Shown here piece by piece: positions 1 to 8,502 of a DNA stretch of 64,000 nucleotides. Source of the DNA: Aedoeadaptatus ivorii (lineage in GTDB: Bacteria > Bacillota > Clostridia > Tissierellales > Peptoniphilaceae). Under the pieces are notes generated by a model, which saw nothing but the letters and a program-made list of their open reading frames with translations, had not been told where the DNA came from and made no database searches. Position 1 is the stretch's first letter. Each line of letters starts with the position of its first letter. The position numbers and the translations under genes were made by a program. The stretch spans positions 274,418 to 338,417 of the forward strand of contig NZ_JAUSWF010000001.1 in the NCBI RefSeq assembly GCF_030815095.1, given 5' to 3'.

Positions 1-790
1 GATCCATAATGCTACGCTTTTTTGTCTCTTTTCGGCAGTAGAGGTGATCTTGCCGATGCAGTTGCGTCCGTTCCAAAAAGTCTAAGAGCAAGATCAATGC
101 GCCGTCGCTTTGGGAACATGACTTTAATAGCTGGGGATAGTCTTCTGCAATCTGCGGATTCTTTACATGCCACGGCCGCAAGAGATCTACGTCGTAGCGT
201 TTCGCCATATCCGCGAGCGACCGATTGTGATCCATGGCATCGTCGGTCAAAATCTCCACCGGACGATAGACGGCGATCTGCTTTTCCAAGAAACTGTCCA
301 CGTCGCGGCTGTCCCACACCACGCCGGATTCAGACACACATTCGCCAGAAGCATAGTCACAGTGGATCATTTGCAGAAACGCGCCCTTTTTGCAGATCAC
401 GCTCAGATGGCGCGCGCCGACATCGCCTTCTCCTACAAAAGTCCCGGGGGAGACGATTCGCGTCACTTCTCGCTTTACGAGTCCCTTTGCCTCTTTCGGA
501 TCTTCCACCTGGTCGCAAATGCTCACGGTGTAGCCGCGCTTTACCAATCGCTTGATGTATTGGTCCGCCACCTTATAGGGGACGCCGCACATGGGAATTT
601 TTTCGTCGAGTCCGCCGCTTTTTTTGGTCAGCGTCAGGTCCAATAGTGATGATACGACGATCGCATCTTGAAAAAAGAGCTCGTAAAAATCGCCCAGACG
701 ATAAAATAGAAAGGCCTCGGGATTTTCATTTTTCGTATCGACATAATGACGCATGGCAGGCGTCAATCTGTCCAAATCACTTTGCTTCAT
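1..790 (-). CDS. mutS: DNA mismatch repair protein MutS, N-terminal part (cut by window edge)
   Basis: MutS recognises mismatched DNA and starts mismatch repair. I translated this frame by hand from the ATG at 790. It is open to the window edge and gives 263 residues that follow the MutS N-terminal domain: LTPAMRHY, then FLFYRLGDFYELFF with the mismatch-wedge Phe region, IPMCGVPY, and SICDQVEDPKEAKGLVKREV followed by the IVSPGT motif. The last residues (SIMD) match the connector/core junction of the family, so about 600 residues lie outside the window. The start overlaps the end of miaB by 14 bases, with a GGAGGGAGAG ribosome site inside miaB, so the two are co-transcribed and probably translationally coupled. 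Confidence 0.95.
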   Translation of the reverse strand, partial: MKQSDLDRLTPAMRHYVDTKNENPEAFLFYRLGDFYELFFQDAIVVSSLLDLTLTKKSGGLDEKIPMCGVPYKVADQYIKRLVKRGYTVSICDQVEDPKEAKGLVKREVTRIVSPGTFVGEGDVGARHLSVICKKGAFLQMIHCDYASGECVSESGVVWDSRDVDSFLEKQIAVYRPVEILTDDAMDHNRSLADMAKRYDVDLLRPWHVKNPQIAEDYPQLLKSCSQSDGALILLLDFLERTQLHRQDHLYCRKETKKRSIMD

Positions 791-2153
791 CTAGAATCTC
801 TCCCTCCAAAGAGAAGGTGTTGCCGCCGGTGATGCGAACCGGTACGATCTTTCCGATATATTTCTCGTCGTAGGGCACGTGGACCAGTTTAAAGCCGGAG
901 GTTCTGCCGCTCATCTTGCTGTCGTCGTTTTTGCTGCGGGAAGCAAAGAGAACATCTTGTGTGCTCCCCACTAAGTCGAGATATTTTTTGCGCTGAATCG
1001 TATATACGGTATTGAGCAGACGCTGAAAGCGCTCGTCTTTTACCGATTTGGGCACTTGCTCTTCCATCCTATCGGCCTTCGTGCCTTCGCGCCGAGAATA
1101 CAAAAAGGTAAAGGCATTGTCGAAGCCCACCCGCTCGACGAGGTCCAGCGTATCGGCAAAGTCCTCTTCCGTCTCCCCGGGAAAACCGACCATAATATCG
1201 GTAGAAAGGGCGATATCCGGCCGCACCGAGCGGATCTTGTCGACCAATGTGAAATAATCTTCTCGCGTATAGTGGCGATTCATCGCGCGCAATACGCGAT
1301 TCGATCCCGCCTGTACCGGAAGATGCAGATAGTTCGCGAGCTTCGGCAGATCGCGAAAACATTCGATCAATTCGTCGGACATATCCTTGGGATGCGAAGT
1401 GGTAAAATGGATCCGCTCGATCCCCTCGATTTCTGAGACCGCACGCAATAGGGCGGAAAAACTCGTCTTTTCGGGGAGATTTTTTCCGTAGGAATTCACA
1501 TTTTGTCCCAAAAGCGTGACTTCGTTTACGCCGTCGGCGACCAATGCGCGGATCTCTTCCAAAATGTCTTCCGGCGTCCGGCTGATCTCTCTGCCGCGCG
1601 TATAAGGCACAATGCAATAGGTACAGAAGTTATTGCAGCCGAATATAATATTCACATACGCGGAATTGGAGGCGCTGCCGGCATAAATGCGATTGTCGAA
1701 GTTCGTGTAGTTGTCTTCGATTTCGACGACGGTGGCGTCTTTATGGTCGTTTTCCAGAATCAACTGCGGCAGGCGGTAGATATTGTTGGTTCCGAATACC
1801 ATGTCCACGTGGTCGAAGGTTTCGAGCAGCGCATCGCGGGATTCCTTTCGCTGCATCATGCAACCGCAGACGGCGACCTTCAGCTTCTTATTCTTCTTTT
1901 TAATATGCTTTAGTTTTCCGATATGTCCGATTACTTTGTCCTCTGCGCTATGGCGCACCGAGCAGGTATTGATTACGGACAGATCGGCATCTTCTTCGCG
2001 ATCGGCTTTTTTGTAGCCCATCTCTTCCAAAAGGGTGATGATTTTTTCGGAATCGTGTTCGTTCATTTGGCAGCCGTGGGTCGTCACCATATAGGTTTCG
2101 CCGCCATGGGTTTCGCGAACGCGTAGGATCATTTCATGCAGTTGATCGGTCAT
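777..2153 (-). CDS. miaB: tRNA-2-methylthio-N6-dimethylallyladenosine synthase MiaB
   Basis: MiaB adds the methylthio group to i6A37 of tRNAs that read UNN codons, using two Fe-S clusters. The 458-residue protein has the N-terminal UPF0004 domain with its three cluster cysteines (in THGCQMN, INTCSVR and CGCMMQR) and then the radical-SAM triad in FGCNNFCTYC near residue 173. The C-terminal part (about 390-455) fits a TRAM RNA-binding domain. Length is normal. The ATG at 2153 has AAGGAG five bases upstream. The miaB-mutS pair is a common arrangement in Clostridia. It has its own extended -10 promoter, downstream of the rubrerythrin terminator. Confidence 0.96.
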   Translation of the reverse strand: MTDQLHEMILRVRETHGGETYMVTTHGCQMNEHDSEKIITLLEEMGYKKADREEDADLSVINTCSVRHSAEDKVIGHIGKLKHIKKKNKKLKVAVCGCMMQRKESRDALLETFDHVDMVFGTNNIYRLPQLILENDHKDATVVEIEDNYTNFDNRIYAGSASNSAYVNIIFGCNNFCTYCIVPYTRGREISRTPEDILEEIRALVADGVNEVTLLGQNVNSYGKNLPEKTSFSALLRAVSEIEGIERIHFTTSHPKDMSDELIECFRDLPKLANYLHLPVQAGSNRVLRAMNRHYTREDYFTLVDKIRSVRPDIALSTDIMVGFPGETEEDFADTLDLVERVGFDNAFTFLYSRREGTKADRMEEQVPKSVKDERFQRLLNTVYTIQRKKYLDLVGSTQDVLFASRSKNDDSKMSGRTSGFKLVHVPYDEKYIGKIVPVRITGGNTFSLEGEILDEAK

Positions 2154-2182
2154 ACTTACTCCTTTATATATTGATACTGCCT

Positions 2183-2191
2183 ATTATAGCA
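2183..2191 (-). promoter_or_regulatory. Extended -10 promoter for miaB-mutS
   Basis: On the minus strand the sequence reads TGCTATAAT, a perfect extended -10 element (TATAAT at 2183-2188), about 30 bases upstream of the miaB start codon. No good -35 box stands at 17 bases. A 10-base palindrome AGAGATCTCT lies just upstream, in the spacer region. The element sits between the rbr terminator and miaB, so it is the likely start of the miaB-mutS transcript. Confidence 0.6.
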
Positions 2192-2213
2192 CAGAGATCT
2201 CTACGCTCTCGGC

Positions 2214-2242
2214 AATAAAAAAGACATCCGAAGATGTCTTTT
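2214..2242 (-). terminator. Rho-independent terminator of rbr
   Basis: On the minus strand a 10-bp stem (AAAAGACATC-type arms, 2219-2228 with 2233-2242) closes a TTCG tetraloop and runs into TTTTTTATT. It starts about 14 bases after the rubrerythrin stop codon and separates rbr from miaB. Confidence 0.85.
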
Positions 2243-2255
2243 GCAAATTCTATTC

Positions 2256-2801
2256 TTAGTATGCCACAAACGCCTTTGCCTTGGTATGGCAGATGGGGCA
2301 ATCTTCTTCGTCGGCATCGAAGGTAATGTAACCGCATACCGGACAGAGCAGAATGGACTCGGCGTCGAGGTCGTTTCCTGCGTCAACGGCTTTTTTCGCT
2401 TCTTCGTAGCGTTCTGCGTGGATCTTTTCCGCTGCAACGGCATATTCCATCGCTTCGATGGCTTCGGTTTCTCCTTGCATCTTTGCCACTTCGATATAAG
2501 CGGGATACATTTCGGTAAATTCGAAGGTTTCTCCGTCGATGCCCTTTTGGAGGTTTTCGGAAGTGTTGCCGATTCCGAAGCCTGCCATACTGATTACGGG
2601 GAAGTCGCCATGTACGTCTCTGAGTGCTTTGAAGTGCAAGGTAGCGTGGATGGTTTCCGCATCACTCGTGCAGAGGAACAATCTTTCTACATTGGGGAAT
2701 CCTTCTTTTTTTGCGGTTTTCGCCCAAATGCCATAGCGCATATGTGCTTGACTTTCGCCGCCGAAAGCACTTCTTAAATTATCTTGAGTCATTGCGTGCA
2801 T
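2256..2801 (-). CDS. rbr: Rubrerythrin
   Basis: Rubrerythrin is a cytoplasmic non-haem di-iron protein that reduces hydrogen peroxide in anaerobes. The 181-residue product has a ferritin-like four-helix domain with two ExxH pairs (AETIHA near residue 48 and AEKIHA near 129) plus further Glu ligands (GES, GE). A C-terminal rubredoxin-like knuckle follows, with CPVC and CPIC near residues 153 and 168. It is slightly shorter than the 190-residue norm. The ATG at 2801 has AAGGAGG six bases upstream. It has its own strong promoter and terminator, so it is a single-gene unit. The presence of the gene points to an anaerobic host. Confidence 0.95.
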   Translation of the reverse strand: MHAMTQDNLRSAFGGESQAHMRYGIWAKTAKKEGFPNVERLFLCTSDAETIHATLHFKALRDVHGDFPVISMAGFGIGNTSENLQKGIDGETFEFTEMYPAYIEVAKMQGETEAIEAMEYAVAAEKIHAERYEEAKKAVDAGNDLDAESILLCPVCGYITFDADEEDCPICHTKAKAFVAY

Positions 2802-2842
2802 ACATATCCTCCTTATAATCCGTGTTGTTTAGGTACACTTAA

Positions 2843-2871
2843 ATTATAAACCATAAGCGAATTTACATCAA
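2843..2871 (-). promoter_or_regulatory. Sigma-A type promoter of rbr
   Basis: Minus strand: TTGATG (2866-2871), a 17-base spacer, and a perfect TATAAT (2843-2848). It lies between the end of prfA and the rubrerythrin start, about 40 bases from the ATG. An AT-rich stretch just upstream could help activity. I saw no obvious PerR-type operator, but none can be excluded by eye. Confidence 0.8.
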
Positions 2872-2887
2872 GATTATAAAAATTGTC

Positions 2888-3964
2888 TTACAGGCGTTCC
2901 TGTACCCCTTCGATCTTCGCCGCCTGATCCGCCGCCGTCAATGCGTCGATTACATCGTCCAGATCTCCGTTGTTGATCTCTTCGATGCGGTGGCTGGTAT
3001 AGTTGATGCGGTGGTCCGTTACCCGTCCTTGGGGATAGTTGTAGGTGCGAATGCGTTCCGACCGATCGCCGGAACCGATCTGCGATTTCTTTTCCTTACT
3101 GACCGCATCGGTTTGCCGTTGCAGTTCCATATCGTAGAGTTTCGCCTTCAAAATTTTGAGCGCTTTGTCTTTATTTTTCAGCTGGCTCTTTTCATCTTGA
3201 CAGCTGACCACGATGCCCGTAGGAATGTGCGTCATGCGCACGGCGGAGTCGGTGGTGTTTACCGATTGGCCGCCGTTTCCCGAAGAGCGGAATACGTCGA
3301 CGCGTACGTCGTTCATGTCGATGTCCACTTCCACATCGTCGATCTCCGGCATGACCACGACGGTCGCCGTAGAGGTATGAATCCGCCCGGAGGATTCGGT
3401 CTCGGGCACACGTTGCACGCGGTGTACGCCGGATTCATATTTTAAGCGGGAAAAAGCGCCTTTCCCCTGAATCAATAAGATCGCTTCCTTATAGCCGCCG
3501 ATGCCGATCTCATTGGAAGAAAGGAGTTCGCTCTTCCAATGTTTGGCATCGGCATAGTGAATATACTGACGCAAGAGAACCCCGGCAAAAAGAGCGGCTT
3601 CGTCGCCGCCGGCGCCGCCGCGTATTTCGACGATTACGTTTTTGTCGTCGTTTTCGTCCTTGGGGATCAGAAGGAGTTTCAACTCTTCTTCAAGTCGCAA
3701 GAGCTTTTCTTCCCCCTCTTTTACTTCTTCTTTGACGAGCTCTCGCATATCTTCGTCGATCTTTTCTTCAAAGAGCCCTTTGTTTTCCGCAAGCTCTTCG
3801 TCGACGGTCTTGTATTCTCTATATTTATTTACGATCGGCTCGATATCCGCATGTTCAATGGCGGTCTTTTGCAAAAGCTTACTGTTCCCTTGCACTTCCG
3901 GGTCCATCATCATTTCGGTCAATTCGCGATACCGATCCTCATATACCGATAAATTCTCAAACAT
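2888..3964 (-). CDS. prfA: Peptide chain release factor 1
   Basis: RF1 ends translation at UAA and UAG. The 358-residue protein carries the GGQ catalytic motif (FRSSGNGGQSVNTT, near residue 230) and the codon-recognition tripeptide region VPETESSGR. There Pro-Glu-Thr fits the PxT of RF1 rather than the SPF of RF2. Length is normal. It overlaps prmC, whose product methylates the GGQ glutamine, by 8 bases; this pairing is very widely conserved. It belongs to the rpmE-yqhQ-prmC-prfA unit, and no terminator is evident between prfA and rbr. Confidence 0.97.
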   Translation of the reverse strand: MFENLSVYEDRYRELTEMMMDPEVQGNSKLLQKTAIEHADIEPIVNKYREYKTVDEELAENKGLFEEKIDEDMRELVKEEVKEGEEKLLRLEEELKLLLIPKDENDDKNVIVEIRGGAGGDEAALFAGVLLRQYIHYADAKHWKSELLSSNEIGIGGYKEAILLIQGKGAFSRLKYESGVHRVQRVPETESSGRIHTSTATVVVMPEIDDVEVDIDMNDVRVDVFRSSGNGGQSVNTTDSAVRMTHIPTGIVVSCQDEKSQLKNKDKALKILKAKLYDMELQRQTDAVSKEKKSQIGSGDRSERIRTYNYPQGRVTDHRINYTSHRIEEINNGDLDDVIDALTAADQAAKIEGVQERL

Positions 3965-4790
3965 CTTTTTTCCTCCCGACGATTACGCGGTCATGTCCGC
4001 CATAATCTTTTTTGCCGTAAATATCTTCGAAGCCCGCCGCGGACATCAACCCGCTGACGGCATCGTATTGATCATAGCCGATTTCGAATACCAAATATCC
4101 CCCGGCGTACAAATACGCCGGCGCCTCCATGGCGATCTTTTGATGAAAATCGAGCCCGTCTACGCCTCCATAAAGCGCGCCGTGGGGCTCATAGTCGTAT
4201 ACGCCCGCATCCAGCGCCTTCATATCTTCGGCGGAGATATACGGCGGATTCGAATAGATCAGCGCATAGCGCCCCTCAATTCGGTCGAAGAGATCGCTCT
4301 GTAAAAACCGTAGATTTGTGGCATCGTGCTTTTCTCGATTGATTTTCGCCACGCGCAGCGCTTCATGCGAGATATCCGTCGCCGTTATCTCCGATCCCGG
4401 AAACAATTTGGCGAGGGTTACCGCCACGCAGCCGGAGCCGGTTCCGATCTCTAAGATCGCGTCTTTATCTTTCGCCACTTCCAAAATCGCTTCCACGCTC
4501 CGCTCCGTATCGAATCGGGGAATCAGGACGTTTTCGTCGACATAAAATTCGCGACCGTAAAAATACGCACTCTGAAAAATATAATCGATGGGAACGCCCG
4601 CCGCATACGCCGAGAGAACTTTTCGAAGACGAAATACTTCCTCTTCCGAAAGTTCCCGTTCGGGCTCGAGCAAAATTTCCTTTTTCCCGATCCCCAAGGC
4701 ACGGTCAAAGAGCGCATAAACGCGGTGGCGCACTTCTTGCGCATCTCCGACGACGCAGAGCGCTTCTTTCAGGGCGCAGCTCAATTCCAT
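3957..4790 (-). CDS. prmC: Peptide chain release factor N5-glutamine methyltransferase PrmC
   Basis: PrmC methylates the glutamine of the GGQ motif in release factors. The 277-residue protein has an N-terminal helical domain, the SAM-binding motif ILEIGTGSGCVAVTLA near residue 112, and the NPPY catalytic motif (YSNPPYIS near residue 180) that holds the glutamine amide. It overlaps its substrate gene prfA (8 bases) and the upstream yqhQ (10 bases), which shows tight co-translation. Confidence 0.95.
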   Translation of the reverse strand: MELSCALKEALCVVGDAQEVRHRVYALFDRALGIGKKEILLEPERELSEEEVFRLRKVLSAYAAGVPIDYIFQSAYFYGREFYVDENVLIPRFDTERSVEAILEVAKDKDAILEIGTGSGCVAVTLAKLFPGSEITATDISHEALRVAKINREKHDATNLRFLQSDLFDRIEGRYALIYSNPPYISAEDMKALDAGVYDYEPHGALYGGVDGLDFHQKIAMEAPAYLYAGGYLVFEIGYDQYDAVSGLMSAAGFEDIYGKKDYGGHDRVIVGRKKDV

Positions 4791-5701
4791 AAATCGCTCT
4801 CTCCCGCTTCCGGAAGAACCGCTTTCAGAGAAGCGATTCCCACGGCGATCTGCTCTTCATCGGGTTCGCGCACGGTAAAGTGTTTTTGAATGGCGAGCCC
4901 GGGATAGCGAAGAAGTTTCGTCAGGGCATTGTCATATTTTCCCACCAGGCGATTGACTTCGTATCCGATCCCCGCGATCAGCGGGAATGCGAGAATTCTG
5001 GAGAAAATACGTCCGAGCAAAGTCGGCCAACCGAAAAAGGAAAGCACGAATATAGAAAGAAGCACCACCATAAAGAGAAAGCTCGTACCGCAACGGGGAT
5101 GGAGGCGAGAATACTTTTTGACTTCTTCTACTTCCAGCGGCGCGCCGGCCTCGTAGCAGGCGATCGATTTGTGTTCCGCACCGTGATAAGCGAAGACCCG
5201 CGCAATGTCTTTCTGGCGAGAGACCAATGCCAGATACAAAAAAAAGACGAACAAGCGGAATATGCCTTCCACCAGATTCAAAAGAAACACGCTTTCGATC
5301 CGGCTTTCAAAAAATGTCGCCATAAGGTTGGGGAGAATCATAAAAAACAGTACGGCGAGCAAAAACGATACACCGACGGTAAAAATACTCTCCAGTGTCT
5401 TACTGTGTTTCGGTAAATGGCGCTCAAAAAAACTCTCTTCCTCTTCTTCTTCCCAAAAGGAAGCGGCGTACATCATCGCATCGATGCCCGTTGCCATGGC
5501 TTCGACGAGCTTCACCACACCGCGCACAACGGGCAGATTTAAAAACCGATAGCGATCCAAGACGCTGTTGTTTTCATCGACGCGCAGGGCGATTTCGCCG
5601 TTCGGCTCCCGTACCGCATAGGCCGTTTTGGAAGGCCCCTTCATCATAACCCCTTCGATCAGCGCCTGTCCGCCGATAGTAGTCTTAAAAGACTCTTTCA
5701 T
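4781..5701 (-). CDS. yqhQ: DUF1385 family membrane protein (YqhQ-like)
   Basis: A 306-residue protein of the DUF1385/YqhQ family, recognised from the N-terminal IGGQALIEGVMMKGP motif, the middle YHGAEHKSIACYEAG motif and RLHPRCGTSF. Hydrophobic segments near residues 105-125, 140-160, 205-225 and 230-245 indicate an integral membrane protein. Its biochemical role is not established. The position next to prmC-prfA and rpmE is a conserved Bacillota neighbourhood. Its SD (AAGGAG) follows directly on the U-tract of the rpmE terminator, so expression probably depends on readthrough from the rpmE promoter. Confidence 0.9.
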   Translation of the reverse strand: MKESFKTTIGGQALIEGVMMKGPSKTAYAVREPNGEIALRVDENNSVLDRYRFLNLPVVRGVVKLVEAMATGIDAMMYAASFWEEEEEESFFERHLPKHSKTLESIFTVGVSFLLAVLFFMILPNLMATFFESRIESVFLLNLVEGIFRLFVFFLYLALVSRQKDIARVFAYHGAEHKSIACYEAGAPLEVEEVKKYSRLHPRCGTSFLFMVVLLSIFVLSFFGWPTLLGRIFSRILAFPLIAGIGYEVNRLVGKYDNALTKLLRYPGLAIQKHFTVREPDEEQIAVGIASLKAVLPEAGESDLWN

Positions 5702-5712
5702 AGAAGCTCCTT

Positions 5713-5744
5713 ATAAAAAATGGTCCGCTTGTTACGGACCATTT
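5713..5744 (-). terminator. Leaky terminator between rpmE and yqhQ
   Basis: Minus strand: AAATGGTCCG (5735-5744) pairs with CGGACCATTT (5718-5727), followed by a T-run and ATAAGGAG. The ribosome site of yqhQ begins within a few bases of the U-tract. The hairpin probably sets a ratio of high rpmE to low yqhQ-prmC-prfA transcript rather than ending all transcription. Confidence 0.8.
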
Positions 5745-5746
5745 CG

Positions 5747-5944
5747 CTATCTCTTGTATTTCTTGTTGAACTTGTCGATACGTCCGCCGGTATCGGTAAA
5801 CTTTTGGCGCCCGGTGAAGAAAGGATGACATTCGGAACAAATTTCCACTTTTAAATCCTCTTTTACAGAGCCCGTTTTAAAAATATTGCCGCAAGCACAG
5901 GTGACCGTAGCTTCTTTATATTCGGGATGGATACCATTTTTCAT
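5747..5944 (-). CDS. rpmE: 50S ribosomal protein L31 (zinc-binding type)
   Basis: The 65-residue L31 has all four zinc cysteines (CAC near residues 16-18 and CSEC near 36-39), so it is the C+ type. The rest (CHPFFTGRQKFTDTGGRIDKF) is typical of L31. It is the first gene of the unit leading to prfA, with a consensus-like promoter about 60 bases upstream and AAAGGAG before the ATG. The terminator right after it would favour expression of L31 over the downstream genes. Confidence 0.97.
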   Translation of the reverse strand: MKNGIHPEYKEATVTCACGNIFKTGSVKEDLKVEICSECHPFFTGRQKFTDTGGRIDKFNKKYKR

Positions 5945-5995
5945 CTGTCCACACTCCTTTCTTTAAGATTTAATGTTCATATTACTAACTCGAAC

Positions 5996-6024
5996 ATATT
6001 ACCATATATGCGCAGAGAAGTCAA
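5996..6024 (-). promoter_or_regulatory. Promoter of rpmE, with inverted repeat at +1 region
   Basis: Minus strand: TTGACT (6019-6024), 17-base spacer, TAATAT (5996-6001). The -35 begins just after the glpX stop codon. Downstream, an inverted repeat ATGTTC...GAACAT (arms about 13 bases apart, around 5974-5998) and a second TAATATG copy lie in the leader. These could be a regulator site, but this is only a pattern. Confidence 0.7.
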
Positions 6025-6026
6025 TT

Positions 6027-6995
6027 CTACTTGGCATATTCCGGCTTGTGGCGCAGATCGTGAATGCTGTCGATAAAGCGAATGGTCTTGGAGGGCAGGC
6101 GCAATACCATGGATTGGGTGGTTGCCTTGTTGTCTTTTTTGAAGCGCACACCCTTTAGCAAATCCCCTTCGGAGACCCCGGTGGCGGCGAAGATCACATC
6201 GTCGCCGATCACCAAATCCTCTATGGTATAGATCTTTTCCAAGTCGGAGTGAAGCTCTTGGCACCGCTTCTTTTGCGCCTCGTCGTAATGCATCAACTTT
6301 CCTTGGAAGTCGCCGCCGAGACATTTTAAGGCAGCCGCGGCGATGACGCCCTCCGGCGCGCCGCCGATTCCCATGATCATGTCGATGCCGCTCTCTTCAA
6401 AACAGGTATAGATCGCCGTTACGATGTCGCCGTCGGTGATCTTTTTGATGCGCGCACCGGTGGCGCGAATATCGCGAATCAAATCTTCATGACGGTCCCT
6501 GTCGAGTACGGAGATCGTCATCTCTTCCGGCGACTTGCCGATGGCTTCTGCCACGCGGCGAATGTTATCTTCTACGGAATCCTCCAGGCGAATCTTTCCC
6601 TTTGCCTTGGGGCCGCAGGCGATTTTTTTCATATACACATCCGGCGCGTGCAAGAGGCAGCCCTTGGGCGCCACGGCGACGACGGCGATGGCGTTGTTCA
6701 TACCATTGGCGATGGCCGTGGTTCCGTCGATGGGATCGACGGCGATGTCTACGGCATCGTCGGTTTCTCCGCGCGTGCCGATCTCTTCGCCGATATAGAG
6801 CATGGGCGCTTCGTCGATTTCCCCTTCTCCGATCACCACGGTTCCGTTAATGTGAACGGTGTCGAACATGCGACGCATGGCATCGACGGCCGCACCGTCG
6901 GCGGCATTTTTGTCGCCCTTGCCCAAATACTTCGCACCGCTTAGTGCGGCTGCTTCTGTGACTCTTGCTAAATTTAAACTTAAATCTCTATCCAT
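6027..6995 (-). CDS. glpX: Class II fructose-1,6-bisphosphatase
   Basis: GlpX removes the 1-phosphate from fructose 1,6-bisphosphate in gluconeogenesis. The 322-residue protein shows the family motifs GKGDKNAADGAAVDAM, VVIGEGEIDEAPMLYIGE and VDPIDGTTAIANGMNNAI, which build the metal and substrate site, plus MGIGGAPEGV further on. Length is normal. It overlaps the transaldolase gene upstream by 8 bases and is the last gene of the fha-to-glpX unit. Working with Fba and the transaldolase, it would move carbon towards hexose and pentose phosphates. Confidence 0.96.
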   Translation of the reverse strand: MDRDLSLNLARVTEAAALSGAKYLGKGDKNAADGAAVDAMRRMFDTVHINGTVVIGEGEIDEAPMLYIGEEIGTRGETDDAVDIAVDPIDGTTAIANGMNNAIAVVAVAPKGCLLHAPDVYMKKIACGPKAKGKIRLEDSVEDNIRRVAEAIGKSPEEMTISVLDRDRHEDLIRDIRATGARIKKITDGDIVTAIYTCFEESGIDMIMGIGGAPEGVIAAAALKCLGGDFQGKLMHYDEAQKKRCQELHSDLEKIYTIEDLVIGDDVIFAATGVSEGDLLKGVRFKKDNKATTQSMVLRLPSKTIRFIDSIHDLRHKPEYAK

Positions 6996-7644
6996 TGATT
7001 CTCTTGGTCCCTTCGAAATCCTTTTGAAACTGTGCGATCCCCTTATCCGTCAAGGGATGTTTCAGCATCTGCATGAAAACCTTGTGCGGGATCGTCGCGA
7101 TATGCGCCCCGGCCTTGGCGGCGCCGATAACGTGCATGGGGTGACGAATGCTCGCGGCAATGACGCGGGCGTCCAAACCGTAAAAGTCGATGATGTCGAC
7201 GATGTCTTTTACCACGGCGACTCCGTCGTGGCCGATGTCGTCGAGTCTTCCCAAAAAGGGGCTGATAAAGCTCGCACCGGCGCGCGCCGCGAGCATCGCC
7301 TGATTGGCGGAGAAGATCAGCGTGCAGTTGGTGCGAATTCCCTCTTCTTCCAGTTTCGAAATCGCACTCAAACCCTCGGCGCAAAACGGGATCTTTACGA
7401 CGATGTTTTCGTGAATGGCGGCGAGCTCTCTGCCTTCCTGAACCATACCTTCCCAGGATTCCGAGAGGACTTCAGCGCTGATGGGCCCGTCGACGAGAGA
7501 GGCGATCTCTTCGATGACCTCTTCAAATACCACGCCGCCCTCTTTGGCGATAAGGCTGGGATTGGTCGTGACACCGGAAAGTATTCCCCATCGCTCAATT
7601 TCCTCGATCTCTTGGATATTGGCCGTATCGATAAAAAATTCCAT
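6988..7644 (-). CDS. tal: Transaldolase, small TalC/FSA-type
   Basis: A 218-residue single-domain aldolase of the FSA/TalC family: MEFFIDTANIQEI at the N-terminus, TTNPSLIAKEG, the Schiff-base lysine in IVVKIPF near residue 82, and FISPFLGRLDDIG. E. coli fructose-6-phosphate aldolase has Tyr in the SPF position, while true transaldolases have Phe. The Phe here favours transaldolase activity; this is inference from known mutants. I take the ATG that forms TAATG with the fba stop. A TTG nine bases upstream would give 221 residues but has worse spacing from its SD. Confidence 0.9.
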   Translation of the reverse strand: MEFFIDTANIQEIEEIERWGILSGVTTNPSLIAKEGGVVFEEVIEEIASLVDGPISAEVLSESWEGMVQEGRELAAIHENIVVKIPFCAEGLSAISKLEEEGIRTNCTLIFSANQAMLAARAGASFISPFLGRLDDIGHDGVAVVKDIVDIIDFYGLDARVIAASIRHPMHVIGAAKAGAHIATIPHKVFMQMLKHPLTDKGIAQFQKDFEGTKRING

Positions 7645-8501
7645 TACTTCCAAGCCTTTCCGTCGCTGCCAAATACGCGGATCTTTTCTTTGACGGTTTC
7701 GGACATGGCGCTTCTCGCCGGTTTCAAAATCTTTCTGGGGTCGATCTCGTCGGGATTCTCGCGAATGAAATCGCCGACGGCACGGGCAAAGCTCGCGCGG
7801 ATATCGGTGTCGATATTTACCTTACGGATTCCCAAAGAAATCGCCTTTTCCAAGGTAGAATAAGGCACGCCGCTGGAGCCGTGGAGTACTAAGGGAACGG
7901 AAACCACACTGTCGATTTCGCGGATGCGGTCGAAGTCTACCTTCGGCTCGCCCTTGTAGACGCCGTGCGCCGTTCCGACGGCCACCGCCAGAGAGTCGAC
8001 GCCCGTTTCTTCTACGAAAATGCGGGCTTCTTCCGGGTCGGTATAGGCGACTTCCGCATCGGATACGACGACTTGGTCTTCGGTGCCGCCGATTTTTCCG
8101 AGTTCCGCTTCGACAGAGACGCCGACCGAGTGGGCGATGCGCACGATTTCTTTGGTGCGGCGAATGTTTTCTTCCAGATCGTATTTCGAGGCGTCGATCA
8201 TAACGGAGGTAAAGCCGTTGCGAATACATTGGATGATTTCGTTAAAGTCCGTACCGTGATCCAGGTGCAGCGTAATCGGCACGTCGATCTTCTCTGCGGT
8301 AGTTTTTACCAGTGCGGTAATATATTCGATGCCCGCATACTTAATCGCACCTTGGGACGCCTGGAGAATAATCGGCGCGCGGAGTTCGTCGGCGGCTGCC
8401 GCAATCGCCTGAATGATCTCCATATTGTTTACATTGAATGCGCCGACGGCATAGCCGTTTTCGTCCGCGTGTTGTAAGATTTGTTTTCCGGTAACTAACA
8501 T
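7644..8501 (-). CDS. fba: Class II fructose-bisphosphate aldolase
   Basis: Catalyses reversible cleavage of fructose 1,6-bisphosphate, zinc dependent. The 285-residue protein begins MLVTGKQILQHA and has the class II motifs ITLHLDHG (zinc His and catalytic Asp), VEAELGKIGG, VGTAHGVYKG, PLVLHGSSG and VNIDTD. The ATG at 8501 has AAAGGA seven bases upstream and lies just after the ispF stop. An in-frame TTG further upstream would add eight residues inside ispF and is unlikely. It is tightly joined to ispF upstream and to the transaldolase downstream. Confidence 0.96.
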   Translation of the reverse strand: MLVTGKQILQHADENGYAVGAFNVNNMEIIQAIAAAADELRAPIILQASQGAIKYAGIEYITALVKTTAEKIDVPITLHLDHGTDFNEIIQCIRNGFTSVMIDASKYDLEENIRRTKEIVRIAHSVGVSVEAELGKIGGTEDQVVVSDAEVAYTDPEEARIFVEETGVDSLAVAVGTAHGVYKGEPKVDFDRIREIDSVVSVPLVLHGSSGVPYSTLEKAISLGIRKVNIDTDIRASFARAVGDFIRENPDEIDPRKILKPARSAMSETVKEKIRVFGSDGKAWK

Positions 8502-8502
8502 T

